Source: Leptospirales bacterium
GTDB lineage: Bacteria; Spirochaetota; Leptospiria; Leptospirales; Leptonemataceae
Direction: 5' to 3'
Length of the DNA: 42,159 nucleotides
NCBI GenBank assembly: GCA_019694685.1
Contig: JAIBBM010000037.1
Span: 1 to 42,159 of the forward strand
The position numbers and the translations under genes are program-made. The notes beneath the pieces were generated by a model. That model did no database searches. It saw only the letters and a program-made list of their open reading frames with translations, and had not been told where the DNA came from. Below are positions 10,162-18,006 of this stretch, piece after piece; within the stretch, counting starts at the first letter, position 1, and each line of letters begins with the position of its first letter.

Positions 10162-12205
10162 ACAGCGTTCTCCCAGGAAGCGGATACCCGATCACATCTT
10201 CCATCCTTTGATCCAGTACATTCTTCATTTCAAGCCCAAAAATCAGCTCTCTCTCACCGCGGCCCAGAGGCGCGAAAGTGAGATAGGCATTGTATACCCA
10301 CCTGCCTGCCTGATAGCTCAAGTATTCGTTTGTGCGATCGCGAAACACAGCGCCCGTAAAATCTGCTTCCGCACCCATTTCCCATTTTCCCGCGTAAATG
10401 CTGAGTCCAGAATGCAGATCGTGCAATGGCCTGAGAGGCAGGTACTTTCCCTTTAGATAACTTACATCGCTCATATTGATCGCACGCTGGTATGTGTATG
10501 TGGCATACAGCCTCAGTCGTTTCATGATGAACATTTTCGCGGACGCCTCCACACCTGTGATTCTGGCTGCGTCCACATTCTCAGGTCTCAGAGAAAACTG
10601 TGAATTTGGAACAAACAGAATCATGTCGCGGATGTTCTTTCGAAAGAGAGTGATGGAAAACTCCCCGGACATAGGTTGCCGATCTGCCACGAGGGAAAAA
10701 CCTCCCTCCGAACTCTCTGACTTTTCCGGTTTGAGATTGGAATTCCCGATCACGCTTCCTCTCTCGCCAAATAGCTCCAGAAACGTGGGCATGCGCTCTT
10801 CTTTAGCACCGCCTGCGCGAAAGCGAAATTCTGCCTGCGAAATTCGGGCCAGGACAATAGAAGAAAATAAACTGGCATTGGTATAGTCGATTCGCCTCTT
10901 CTCTGGATTTCCAAATTCAGAATAAGATCGGAAACGAAAATCAGGGAACTCATCCCGATAGAGTTCGTATCGCACGGAGGGAGTAATGATCAGTCTTTTT
11001 TTGAAAAATGAAAATTCGTCTTCTGCGTGAAGGGAAGTGTGCCTGCGAAATCGGGCCGGTACATTTTCCGTTTTCTGGTCCAGGCGATTTCGAATCTCCT
11101 GATGATAGTCTTCTCTCTCTTCCGCAAATAGAAAGCGAATGGTCTGGAAAGCGACCGGAAAATAGAGAGATGGCATCAAATGAATTCCATATACATCGAG
11201 CTTGCCGCTCGAATTGGGGGAGGAAGTAGAAAACTCCTGGAGAGGATCGAAGAAAGATTCTCTGTAGTACGTATAATACGCTCTGGTCTCCAGACGAATC
11301 CAGTCTACTCCAAGGCCTCGCGTATCTGATCCAATTCCAGTCGTGTTGCGTGTCAATTCGCGGTGTGTCTTTTCTGTCTGCCGACTGCCGGGACCCGGGA
11401 CTCCGTGCATGCGATATGTAAAATCGTCTAGAATCTTTAAATCTGTGTTTCCCACGCCAGCGCTTGCATAGCCAGTGAATCCGTCGTCCCTGTACCAGGC
11501 GTTCTTTCTTCTATCATCATGGTCATCAAAAGTGTTGAATACGGGAGTGCCGTTGTTGTTGCGATATTTGTATGTTTGGTCTGATCGGCCCGTGTGGCCG
11601 GACACCGACCACTGCGCTCGCATCGCATCAAGCAAGGAAGGATCCACTTTAGCCTTTTCTGTTTCCTCTTTTTCCGCCTCTTCTGGATTGCGAGAACCGC
11701 CTGCCCGCGCCGCAACATCAATCGTGCGTTCGGTTCCTCCGCGAAGGCGCAACCTCGTTCCACTTTCGCCTCTTTCGGGCACCAGATTCACGGATCCGCC
11801 AATGGCAGAACCACTGAAACCAGACGATTGCCCGGAGCGAAATACCTGGATGCTACCCACGCCGTCCAGATTATAATCGGCGAGATTGGCTTCCCCGCTC
11901 ACCGCGTTGTTTAACGGAATTCCATCCAGATACAGGTTGGTCTGGTTTGCGTTAGAACCACGAACTGAAATGGAACTCTGTGAGCCCGGACCTCCATATC
12001 GCTTCACGCGCACGGAGGTTTCCTTTTCAAGAATATCTTCCAGGGTTTCAAATCTGCCGGCATAATCAGATACAGGGATCTCCGAAGTCGCAGCCGGCTG
12101 ATCGCCTAACGTTCTTTTTTTGCCAGTTACCTCGATCTCTTGCGCGAACATAAGACCAGGCGCAAGAAATGCGAGGGCGATTGAGAAATAACAGAGAAAT
12201 CGCAG
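10136..12205 (-). CDS. btuB: TonB-dependent outer-membrane receptor, probably for cobalamin
   Basis: A 689-residue receptor: signal peptide (RFLCYFSIALAFLAPGLMFAQ), a TonB-box-like EIEVTG, a plug domain (residues about 25-150, with SISVRGSNANQTNLYLDGIPLNNA and SGSAIGGSVNLVPERG), and a 22-strand barrel ending in the aromatic C-terminus INYKF. The cobalamin riboswitch directly upstream identifies the likely substrate. The frame is open to 12397, but that upstream part would translate the riboswitch itself. The best start is a CTG at 12203-12205, five bases after a GGAGGG Shine-Dalgarno and exactly at the head of the signal peptide; no ATG, GTG or TTG lies there. The lipoprotein gene overlaps its end. 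Confidence 0.88.
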   Translation of the reverse strand: MRFLCYFSIALAFLAPGLMFAQEIEVTGKKRTLGDQPAATSEIPVSDYAGRFETLEDILEKETSVRVKRYGGPGSQSSISVRGSNANQTNLYLDGIPLNNAVSGEANLADYNLDGVGSIQVFRSGQSSGFSGSAIGGSVNLVPERGESGTRLRLRGGTERTIDVAARAGGSRNPEEAEKEETEKAKVDPSLLDAMRAQWSVSGHTGRSDQTYKYRNNNGTPVFNTFDDHDDRRKNAWYRDDGFTGYASAGVGNTDLKILDDFTYRMHGVPGPGSRQTEKTHRELTRNTTGIGSDTRGLGVDWIRLETRAYYTYYRESFFDPLQEFSTSSPNSSGKLDVYGIHLMPSLYFPVAFQTIRFLFAEEREDYHQEIRNRLDQKTENVPARFRRHTSLHAEDEFSFFKKRLIITPSVRYELYRDEFPDFRFRSYSEFGNPEKRRIDYTNASLFSSIVLARISQAEFRFRAGGAKEERMPTFLELFGERGSVIGNSNLKPEKSESSEGGFSLVADRQPMSGEFSITLFRKNIRDMILFVPNSQFSLRPENVDAARITGVEASAKMFIMKRLRLYATYTYQRAINMSDVSYLKGKYLPLRPLHDLHSGLSIYAGKWEMGAEADFTGAVFRDRTNEYLSYQAGRWVYNAYLTFAPLGRGERELIFGLEMKNVLDQRMEDVIGYPLPGRTLYGTINYKF

Positions 12206-12210
12206 ACAGT

Positions 12211-12216
12211 CCCTCC
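12211..12216 (-). promoter_or_regulatory. Shine-Dalgarno sequence that places the btuB start at a CTG
   Basis: On the minus strand, GGAGGG is followed by ACTGT and then CTG (12205-12203), the first codon that gives a complete signal peptide. The spacing is normal and the next ATG in frame lies after the hydrophobic core. An ATG at about 12219 is out of frame. Confidence 0.6.
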
Positions 12217-12284
12217 AAAAGCATCCCGAATCCGGGGGCTCCTCGCTCTGCGAGTTAGCAGTGGACCGATTCGCGAGTCCGTAC

Positions 12285-12392
12285 TGCGGAGAAGATCTGG
12301 CTCGGGCAAAGCCCTTACAGTTGCGCGTCAGCAGGGGAATTGCACCCCTTTCCTCCCGGAGATTAAAACAGCGGGCGACCGGAGCCTTCAGG
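12285..12392 (-). promoter_or_regulatory. Cobalamin (B12) riboswitch
   Basis: On the minus strand the segment reads AGGCTCC (12387-12381), then GGGAGGAAAGGGGTGCAATT.. and the near-invariant GCTGACGCGCAACTGTAAGG, followed by the B12-box-like AGCCAGATCTTCTCCGC (about 12302-12286). These match the conserved core of adenosylcobalamin riboswitches (GGTGnAA..CC..GCTG.CGC.ACTGTAA), although the B12 box departs from AGCCAGGAGACCTGCC. Downstream, GCAGT..GGAC can pair with GTCC..ACTGC (about 12288-12255), a possible regulatory helix ahead of the btuB ribosome-binding site. Binding of cobalamin would be expected to lower expression. It abuts the stop codon of the MBOAT gene. Confidence 0.9.
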
Positions 12393-12404
12393 GTCAAGCG
12401 ATAA

Positions 12405-13832
12405 TCAAAATTGAAAGTAGATGAACTGAGCGCTCACAGTGACAGAGTAGATGCAGAAACTGATGAAGAGCAAAGCCACTGCTCCAGCAGCGCAGACACC
12501 TTTACGTTCCCACAGTGGAGCAAATACATGTTCATTTTTTTCCACGATTGCTTCTAGAATCCATAGAATCAAGATCCCAACGGCCACTCCAGCTGGAGGC
12601 AGCACCAGCTCACCTGGAACCAGTGTGAAAGCACGCTTGAGCATGAAGAAACCTACTTCCATTTCGCTCGAAAAACCGGGGAGCATCCGCGCGCGAAAGA
12701 AGAAGAGAGCAAGAGAAAATGCGGTGAAAGTATAGGCAATCTTCAGGATAGAAGGGATAGAATCATACGCTTTCTTGATTCGATCCACAGAGAACAATAG
12801 CTTTTCAAGGACCAGCCATACCGCGTGCATCACACCCCAGAGCACAAAGTTCATGGTGGGGCCGTGCCAGATTCCGCTGACAAACATAGTCATAAATAAA
12901 TTAAAGTATGCTCGAGGAGGTGAAGTGCGCGAACCTCCGAGCGGGAAATACACGTAATCGCGCACCCAGGAGGAAAAGGAAATATGCCATCTTCTCCACA
13001 TCTCTGTCATTGTGAGAGAAAGAAAAGGTCTGTTGAAGTTTTCAGGAATGTGAAATCCAAGAATGCGCGCGGAGCCAATTGCAATATCAGAATAGCCGGA
13101 AAAATCGCAGTAAATCTGAAAAGAATGCAGAAATACAGAAAGCAAAAGTGAAACCCAGTGCATCTGCGCGGGTGCTGCAAAAATCGCATCTACCGTTGGA
13201 CTGATATTATCTGCAAGGAATGTCTTCTTCACGATCCCGAGACAGATCTGCCGCATTCCGAGCTCAAAATTTTCCCAGCTCCATCCTATCTTCTGCGCGA
13301 ATTGATCGATCAAATCTCGTCCGCGTAAAATTGGTCCGGCCACCAGATGAAAGAACACAGATAAGAAGAGTGCCGTATCCAGAAAGCTGCGTCTTCCTTC
13401 AAATCCTCGATATACGTCCACGCCATAACCAATGGCCATGAGAGTGAAAAATGAAATGCCCATGGGAAGGATCATTCCCAGGGAATGCGCATACCATGGA
13501 TCGCAGGGACGAAGACCCAGTGTGTGATTCCAAACCCAGAAAGAAAGATCCATATACTTGAGAGAATATAGAATCCCGAGGTTTCCAAAAATCACACCGA
13601 GGAGTGCGATTCTTTTTTGCACCTGACTTTCCACCGAAACCATCCAGCGAACGAGTACGTAGGTGATTCCAATGCAGAATAGAAGAGGAATGAGAAAAAC
13701 TACGTTGGCAACGGCATAGAAATAGAGACTTGCAAGAAGGAGCCACCACCTCTGCAATCTCTGAGGAAGCAAAAACGTAACTGCCATGACTACTGGCGCG
13801 AATATGAGGAAATGAACTGAATTAAAGAGCAT
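12405..13832 (-). CDS. MBOAT family O-acyltransferase (AlgI/DltB-like)
   Basis: A 475-residue polytopic inner-membrane acyltransferase. Seen: the AlgI-type start LFNSVHFLIFAPVV, SFFTLMAIGYGVDVYRG, SFQIYCDFSGYSDIAIGSARILGF, the MWRRWHISFSSWVRDYVYFPLGG signature, and the catalytic His in SGIWHGPTMNFVLWG. These enzymes move acetyl groups across the membrane to a partner that loads a polysaccharide. The start ATG lies within the end of the SGNH gene (11-base overlap), so the two proteins are made together. The glycan substrate (lipopolysaccharide, exopolysaccharide or peptidoglycan) is not known. Confidence 0.93.
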   Translation of the reverse strand: MLFNSVHFLIFAPVVMAVTFLLPQRLQRWWLLLASLYFYAVANVVFLIPLLFCIGITYVLVRWMVSVESQVQKRIALLGVIFGNLGILYSLKYMDLSFWVWNHTLGLRPCDPWYAHSLGMILPMGISFFTLMAIGYGVDVYRGFEGRRSFLDTALFLSVFFHLVAGPILRGRDLIDQFAQKIGWSWENFELGMRQICLGIVKKTFLADNISPTVDAIFAAPAQMHWVSLLLSVFLHSFQIYCDFSGYSDIAIGSARILGFHIPENFNRPFLSLTMTEMWRRWHISFSSWVRDYVYFPLGGSRTSPPRAYFNLFMTMFVSGIWHGPTMNFVLWGVMHAVWLVLEKLLFSVDRIKKAYDSIPSILKIAYTFTAFSLALFFFRARMLPGFSSEMEVGFFMLKRAFTLVPGELVLPPAGVAVGILILWILEAIVEKNEHVFAPLWERKGVCAAGAVALLFISFCIYSVTVSAQFIYFQF

Positions 13833-15147
13833 TCAGCTTCTCTCTCAATGCCCGGGCAGCCCAGATGTTCCCTGATTTTGTCAGGTGCCCGTCTCCCGGG
13901 ATGATCTGATCCAGTACAGAATGTTTTTCCAGTTTGCAAATATCCCGAACCTTGTCCGCCAGATCAATCGTGCGAATGCCTTCTTTCTCAAAGAATGCCT
14001 GGGCACGCACTGCATAGTTTCCGAGTGCATGGTGCTTGCCATGCATGTCGCAGTAGAGCTCTTCGACCTGAACGGGGAGAAAGACAGGAACCAGGCGAAA
14101 ATTCTTTTCTCGCGCGAGGGAAATCATGTTTCGATATGCTTCCATGGTGATGGCAGGGAGAGGCTCCAGTTCTGACGCGGCAGGCCTGGGAATGCACGCG
14201 TAACCCGCCTGATCCGGCACAGGTTCCGGGCAGGATGCTTGTGCGTTCGAAGTTTTTTCTGGCTCACAGGTTGCGTGTTTCTTAAAGGCGTAGAATTGTT
14301 CCAGGATATAGCGCCCGGTGCTCGAACTAATCCTGTCCCCTTCCTCCGGCTGCGAAAGGCCAGCCTGAACCATTTGAGAGCGAACAGATTCTCGTCGCGT
14401 AACCATGGTTACGGCAAGTTGCTCTCGCGATAATTTGAGTGCATGAAGCAAATAAGAAATGCGCGTTGCCTCAAATTGAATGCGAAAAAATCGGGTCAAC
14501 TCCGGATGATTCTTTCTGTCTTCGTCTATGAGATCGTCAGGTCTCACTCCACGCTTCGCAAGCTCAGGCGGAATTGTAAAATCGTTTGGAGAAACAAACA
14601 AGAGCACAGTATCCAGATTCAATTGGCCGGATGCTTCTTTGAGTCGTTTGTAGTCTCCCACAGAGCCAAACGCGTCCACACCCAGGTTCATTGCCTGGTG
14701 CTTTTTTCCGTGAAGGTTTATGCCGGCTAACTTCGCGCAAAAGGTTTCTTCGTCGCTTACGCCAAATCCCATCACCAGGCTATCTCCGAGGCAGGCGATG
14801 ACTGGACTCCCGTCCGGCTCCGGGCTACCGCGATAACCAAGTGAATTGGTAGTGAAGCGACCCTGCCAGAGACCTGCATAGTGACGAATGGTGCGATCCT
14901 GATTGGGAGCGAGTCCAACCAGATAATCTGGATGGAAAGCGTGCAAACGCTTCATGTCGTAATAATATTGAAGAGAATCCACCTGCAGGACGCGCAGGCC
15001 AATCTCCGCGGCAAGTAGAGCTCCCACGACGATGAGAAAACCGGACACCAGCCTTGACCGGAGCATGGAGGCAGAATTCCAAAATCGAAGCAGGATGTAA
15101 ACAAAACCATGCGACCTCAATCCATCACGTTTTACTCGTTTTCTCAT
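13822..15147 (-). CDS. Membrane-anchored SGNH/GDSL hydrolase-fold protein, MBOAT partner
   Basis: A protein of up to 441 residues with one N-terminal membrane anchor (about residues 29-48) and a periplasmic SGNH domain: block I CLGDSLVMGFG (nucleophile Ser), a Gly block in NLGVDAFGS, block III SPNDF, and block V D-G-H (GDGHLTKSG). In AlgJ/AlgX/PatB-type systems such proteins transfer acetyl groups delivered by an MBOAT, and the overlap with that gene argues for this role. A Cys-rich insert of about 40 residues lies in the middle. The start is uncertain: ATG at 15147, or ATG at 15066 just before the anchor; neither has a good ribosome-binding site. Confidence 0.85.
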   Translation of the reverse strand: MRKRVKRDGLRSHGFVYILLRFWNSASMLRSRLVSGFLIVVGALLAAEIGLRVLQVDSLQYYYDMKRLHAFHPDYLVGLAPNQDRTIRHYAGLWQGRFTTNSLGYRGSPEPDGSPVIACLGDSLVMGFGVSDEETFCAKLAGINLHGKKHQAMNLGVDAFGSVGDYKRLKEASGQLNLDTVLLFVSPNDFTIPPELAKRGVRPDDLIDEDRKNHPELTRFFRIQFEATRISYLLHALKLSREQLAVTMVTRRESVRSQMVQAGLSQPEEGDRISSSTGRYILEQFYAFKKHATCEPEKTSNAQASCPEPVPDQAGYACIPRPAASELEPLPAITMEAYRNMISLAREKNFRLVPVFLPVQVEELYCDMHGKHHALGNYAVRAQAFFEKEGIRTIDLADKVRDICKLEKHSVLDQIIPGDGHLTKSGNIWAARALREKLNAL

Positions 15148-15181
15148 GGCCAGAAAACGCCCGACAGGGGCAACTTGAAGA

Positions 15182-15943
15182 ATGACCGCCGCCGCAGCCT
15201 ATCGCAAGACCATTCATAAATGCGCGCGCGTCATTGAATCTACCTTCTACGATCTTCACAGGAAAGGACAGAAAGAGAATCTGCACGAATTCAGGCTGGC
15301 CGTGAAACGACTTCGGGCATTGCTCCCTTCCCTTCCATCTCCACCCTCTCTTGTTTTGCTTTCGCCTGCCTTTCGCGCCGCCGGTAGAATCAGAAACATA
15401 GATGTGCAGCGTTCTATCCTCGAGGAAACACTCGATGGCCGGCGGATGCCAGACAATCTGAAGCAATTTCTCAAACGCAGACGGAAAAAAGCGAGGCGCC
15501 GTCTTCGCACCATCACACGGATGATTCCAGCAGATACACTTGAGGATTTAGTCCGCGCGATTCAAAGACATACAAACCAGGAACCTGACACCGGGCTCGA
15601 AGAATCGATTCGCAAGAACATCGAAGGGCGAATAACGGATGTAAATGAGTCTGCATCGCAAACAATGAATGCGGAACAAATTCACGCATTACGGGCGAAG
15701 GTAAAGGAAGCGGCCATTCTCAGTATGCTTCTACCGCCCGGCAGCACCCCTCTTGTTCCATTCGAAAAAACAGCAGACTTGCTTGGAAAGTGGCATGATT
15801 GTGTGGTCACTCTCAAAACTCTCGATCGATTCCGCAAAAAACATCTAGAAGCCGAACTCAAGAATCTACCCGATCTGGTGGACAGAATGAAAGACAGGTA
15901 CTTCGCATCCGCGATGAGCCTGATGAACGCCCCGCCACGTTAG
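15182..15943 (+). CDS. CHAD domain protein
   Basis: A 253-residue all-helical protein of the CHAD family, whose conserved histidines and basic residues bind polyphosphate. Seen: LHEFRLAVKRLRAL (about 34-48), RIRNIDVQ (about 68-75), IHALRAKVKEA (about 172-182), and LGKWHDCVV (about 201-209). It lacks the CYTH domain often fused to CHAD. It is divergent from the SGNH gene (34 bases) and its TAG stop overlaps the stop of the convergent DUF3037 gene. Its role in polyphosphate metabolism is inferred from the family only. Confidence 0.88.
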   Translation: MTAAAAYRKTIHKCARVIESTFYDLHRKGQKENLHEFRLAVKRLRALLPSLPSPPSLVLLSPAFRAAGRIRNIDVQRSILEETLDGRRMPDNLKQFLKRRRKKARRRLRTITRMIPADTLEDLVRAIQRHTNQEPDTGLEESIRKNIEGRITDVNESASQTMNAEQIHALRAKVKEAAILSMLLPPGSTPLVPFEKTADLLGKWHDCVVTLKTLDRFRKKHLEAELKNLPDLVDRMKDRYFASAMSLMNAPPR

Positions 15944-16329
15944 GCGATCATTACCAGCCTTTTGAACAAATGCGAGAGCGCCGCCTCCGGATCGTCGCAA
16001 AGGCCGGTGTGGACCTGCGAAGGTTGGATGACTGTGCTTGCAGGAGCCACAAGCCAGCCAAACCGCTCGGATTGTGATTGAAGAGCAACGGATCCACCCT
16101 CAGGGTCACCGGCTGCGATCTTTTCGCGAAACGTAAGCTGCGAACGAACGTTCTCCAGATCCACATCCGGACAGATTGCCTTGAGACGCACTTCATCTAG
16201 ATGAACTTGCGCCTTGAGGAATCTATGCCTGCGTGAAAACAAAACTACACCTGCATTGATGAATTCGCCTCTTTCGAGCAAAGGGACGACGCGCCACATG
16301 GCGTACTGGTATGCTTCACGATCGGACAC
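15940..16329 (-). CDS. DUF3037 protein, partner of the HipA-like kinase
   Basis: About 129 residues. The segment YQYAMWRVVPLLERGEFINAGVVLF near the N-terminus is typical of DUF3037. The frame is open to a TTG at 16347, but AGAGGAGG followed six bases later by GTG (16329) marks the better start. It overlaps the end of the HipA-like kinase gene by 14 bases. DUF3037 genes are often found next to HipA-like kinase genes, but no activity is established to my knowledge. Confidence 0.82.
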   Translation of the reverse strand: MSDREAYQYAMWRVVPLLERGEFINAGVVLFSRRHRFLKAQVHLDEVRLKAICPDVDLENVRSQLTFREKIAAGDPEGGSVALQSQSERFGWLVAPASTVIQPSQVHTGLCDDPEAALSHLFKRLVMIA

Positions 16330-17080
16330 GCTCAGCCTCCTCTGCAAATGGCCCGGAACTCAAACGTTTCTGTACGAAGTCTATGTATTCTTCCCGCCCG
16401 TGTTTGATGAACCACGAATCCGGCACAAGTGCCGCTGCATCCCGAATCATCTCTGCGCTCAAAAGAGGCGCGAGGCGACTGTGTGCGTCTGCAATGGAGC
16501 CTGCGTGTTTCAAAAGAACATGATCCGCGATGCGTGGAAATTCTCGAAGTGCCGCATCCGATAAAGGATCATCGCCGTGCTGGGCCGGCAGACACGCTCC
16601 ATGATCTATGATCCAAACTTGATTGTGCCAGCGAAGTAGATTGGGGTTTTTGGCCGTGCGATCTACATTCATGACCAGAGAATCAAACCAGACGATGTCT
16701 GCCGCAAGCGCACGGGCAATTGGTGGCGCGAAAGGAAAAGCTCCGGGCAAAAAATCAATTCCAAGGTTCAGGCCCGCGCTCGAGCGCAACAGATCCTGAA
16801 TTTCAGGATCTCCTTCCGCCGCAGAGATATCCACGTCCAGATCCACAAGAACGATTTCTGGAATAGGAAGGCCCAGGGAGCGCGCAATTTCTCCAAAGAA
16901 GACTTCAGAGACGAGAGCCGCCGCTCCCTGTCCTGCTCCTCTAAATTTTACAACATACAAACCATCGTCATCTGCCTCCATCAATCCGGGCAAGGAGCCA
17001 CCTTCGCGAAGAGGCAAAGCATAGCGGATGGCCGTAACGGTGCGAAGTACTTTGGGCGAAGAGTCCATGGGCTGGCTCAC
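16316..17080 (-). CDS. HipA-like kinase-fold protein
   Basis: A 254-residue protein with a HipA/PI3K-like kinase fold. Seen: a possible ATP-binding lysine in YVVKFRGAGQG (K45), the catalytic-loop-like MNVDRTAKNPN (N138, D140, R141, N145), and a metal-binding IIDHGACL (D159). It is shorter than E. coli HipA (440) and no HipB-like DNA-binding antitoxin is present. Its GTG start overlaps the polyprenyl synthase stop (GTGA); an ATG at 17068 is an alternative. It is followed by DUF3037, the usual partner. Target and effect are unknown. Confidence 0.8.
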   Translation of the reverse strand: MSQPMDSSPKVLRTVTAIRYALPLREGGSLPGLMEADDDGLYVVKFRGAGQGAAALVSEVFFGEIARSLGLPIPEIVLVDLDVDISAAEGDPEIQDLLRSSAGLNLGIDFLPGAFPFAPPIARALAADIVWFDSLVMNVDRTAKNPNLLRWHNQVWIIDHGACLPAQHGDDPLSDAALREFPRIADHVLLKHAGSIADAHSRLAPLLSAEMIRDAAALVPDSWFIKHGREEYIDFVQKRLSSGPFAEEAERVRS

Positions 17081-18006
17081 AACTCCAGCGTTTTGAGGGT
17101 GCTGTGCATTTTGTCGCGAAAAGAAGAAGGCGGGTGTTTCAAAATAAAACCAAGCATGGAATCCAGTTCTGATTTCAGATAAGCTCGCGACGATTCCTGG
17201 ATGCGCCTTTCTTCGAGCAGACCCAGCATCTTTTTCAAATTCTTTTTACGATCTTTCCAGATGTCGCGAAGAATCTTGTCAGCGCCCTTTTTTGTCTCCA
17301 AAAGTCGCATAACGGGCCATGTGACCAGGCCTCTTTCAAAATCCTGCATCTCTTTTTTTCCAGTCTCTTTTGCTGGAGTGAAGTAGTCCAGATAGTCATC
17401 GCGCACTTGAAAATATCTTCCCAGACGCTCGCCAAACGCGCGGTACTGTGCCCGAGCAGAATCCGCGCCGGCAAGAACGGCCGCCGATTCAGTCATTGCT
17501 CCAAACAGACAACCTGTTTTGCAGTAGATAATTCTTTCGTATGCTTTTGGTGGAATTTTTAGATTTCCTTCCCATTCCATCTGAATGAGTTCTCCCTCGC
17601 TGAGAAGGCGAATCGTACGAGAAAAAATTACGAGCAACTCGCGTGAATGTTCCAGAGTGGACAGATGATGAAGACCGCACGCAAGCAAGTAGTCCCCGGC
17701 GAGAACCACTGTCTTGTTTCCAAAAAGAACAGGTGCAGAAGGTTTGCCGCGGCGAAGATCCGATTCATCCACTACATCATCATGAAGGAGAGAAGCATTG
17801 TGAATCAGTTCTCCTATGGCGCCTGCATCCACCCACTCCTTGTGATCCGAGCCAAGCATGCGCAGCGTATAATAGTGAGTAAGCGGACGAATTCGCTTTC
17901 CGCCGCTTTGAATTACGTATTTCTTAATTTTCTTTAGAACCGGAAGGTCCTGCCCAATGATAGAAGCAAGCTTCCGTTCAATCTGACCGACCGGTCCGCC
18001 GGTCAC
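17077..18006 (-). CDS. Polyprenyl diphosphate synthase (trans-isoprenyl)
   Basis: A 309-residue enzyme that adds isopentenyl diphosphate units to make the long side chain of menaquinone or related lipids. Seen: GGKRIRP (about 35-41), the first Asp-rich motif DDVVDESDLRRG (76-87), and the second DDYLD (203-207). Two residues of ordinary size precede the first motif rather than the bulky pair of farnesyl synthases, which fits a long-chain product, though exact length cannot be read. Its GTG start overlaps the stop of the SirB1-like gene (GTGA). Together with mqnA and the UbiA/UbiX genes in the window it points to menaquinone synthesis. Confidence 0.92.
   Translation of the reverse strand: MTGGPVGQIERKLASIIGQDLPVLKKIKKYVIQSGGKRIRPLTHYYTLRMLGSDHKEWVDAGAIGELIHNASLLHDDVVDESDLRRGKPSAPVLFGNKTVVLAGDYLLACGLHHLSTLEHSRELLVIFSRTIRLLSEGELIQMEWEGNLKIPPKAYERIIYCKTGCLFGAMTESAAVLAGADSARAQYRAFGERLGRYFQVRDDYLDYFTPAKETGKKEMQDFERGLVTWPVMRLLETKKGADKILRDIWKDRKKNLKKMLGLLEERRIQESSRAYLKSELDSMLGFILKHPPSSFRDKMHSTLKTLEL

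Noticed and set aside
12206..12397. A long N-terminal extension of the TonB receptor (open frame from a TTG at 12397)
   Set aside because: It would translate the riboswitch aptamer, has no signal peptide at its start, and the Shine-Dalgarno and signal peptide lie at 12205.
15182..15943. Toxin-antitoxin or phage defence island near the CHAD/HipA region
   Set aside because: No antitoxin, nuclease, integrase or direct repeats were seen; the HipA-like/DUF3037 pair overlaps a housekeeping isoprenoid gene.
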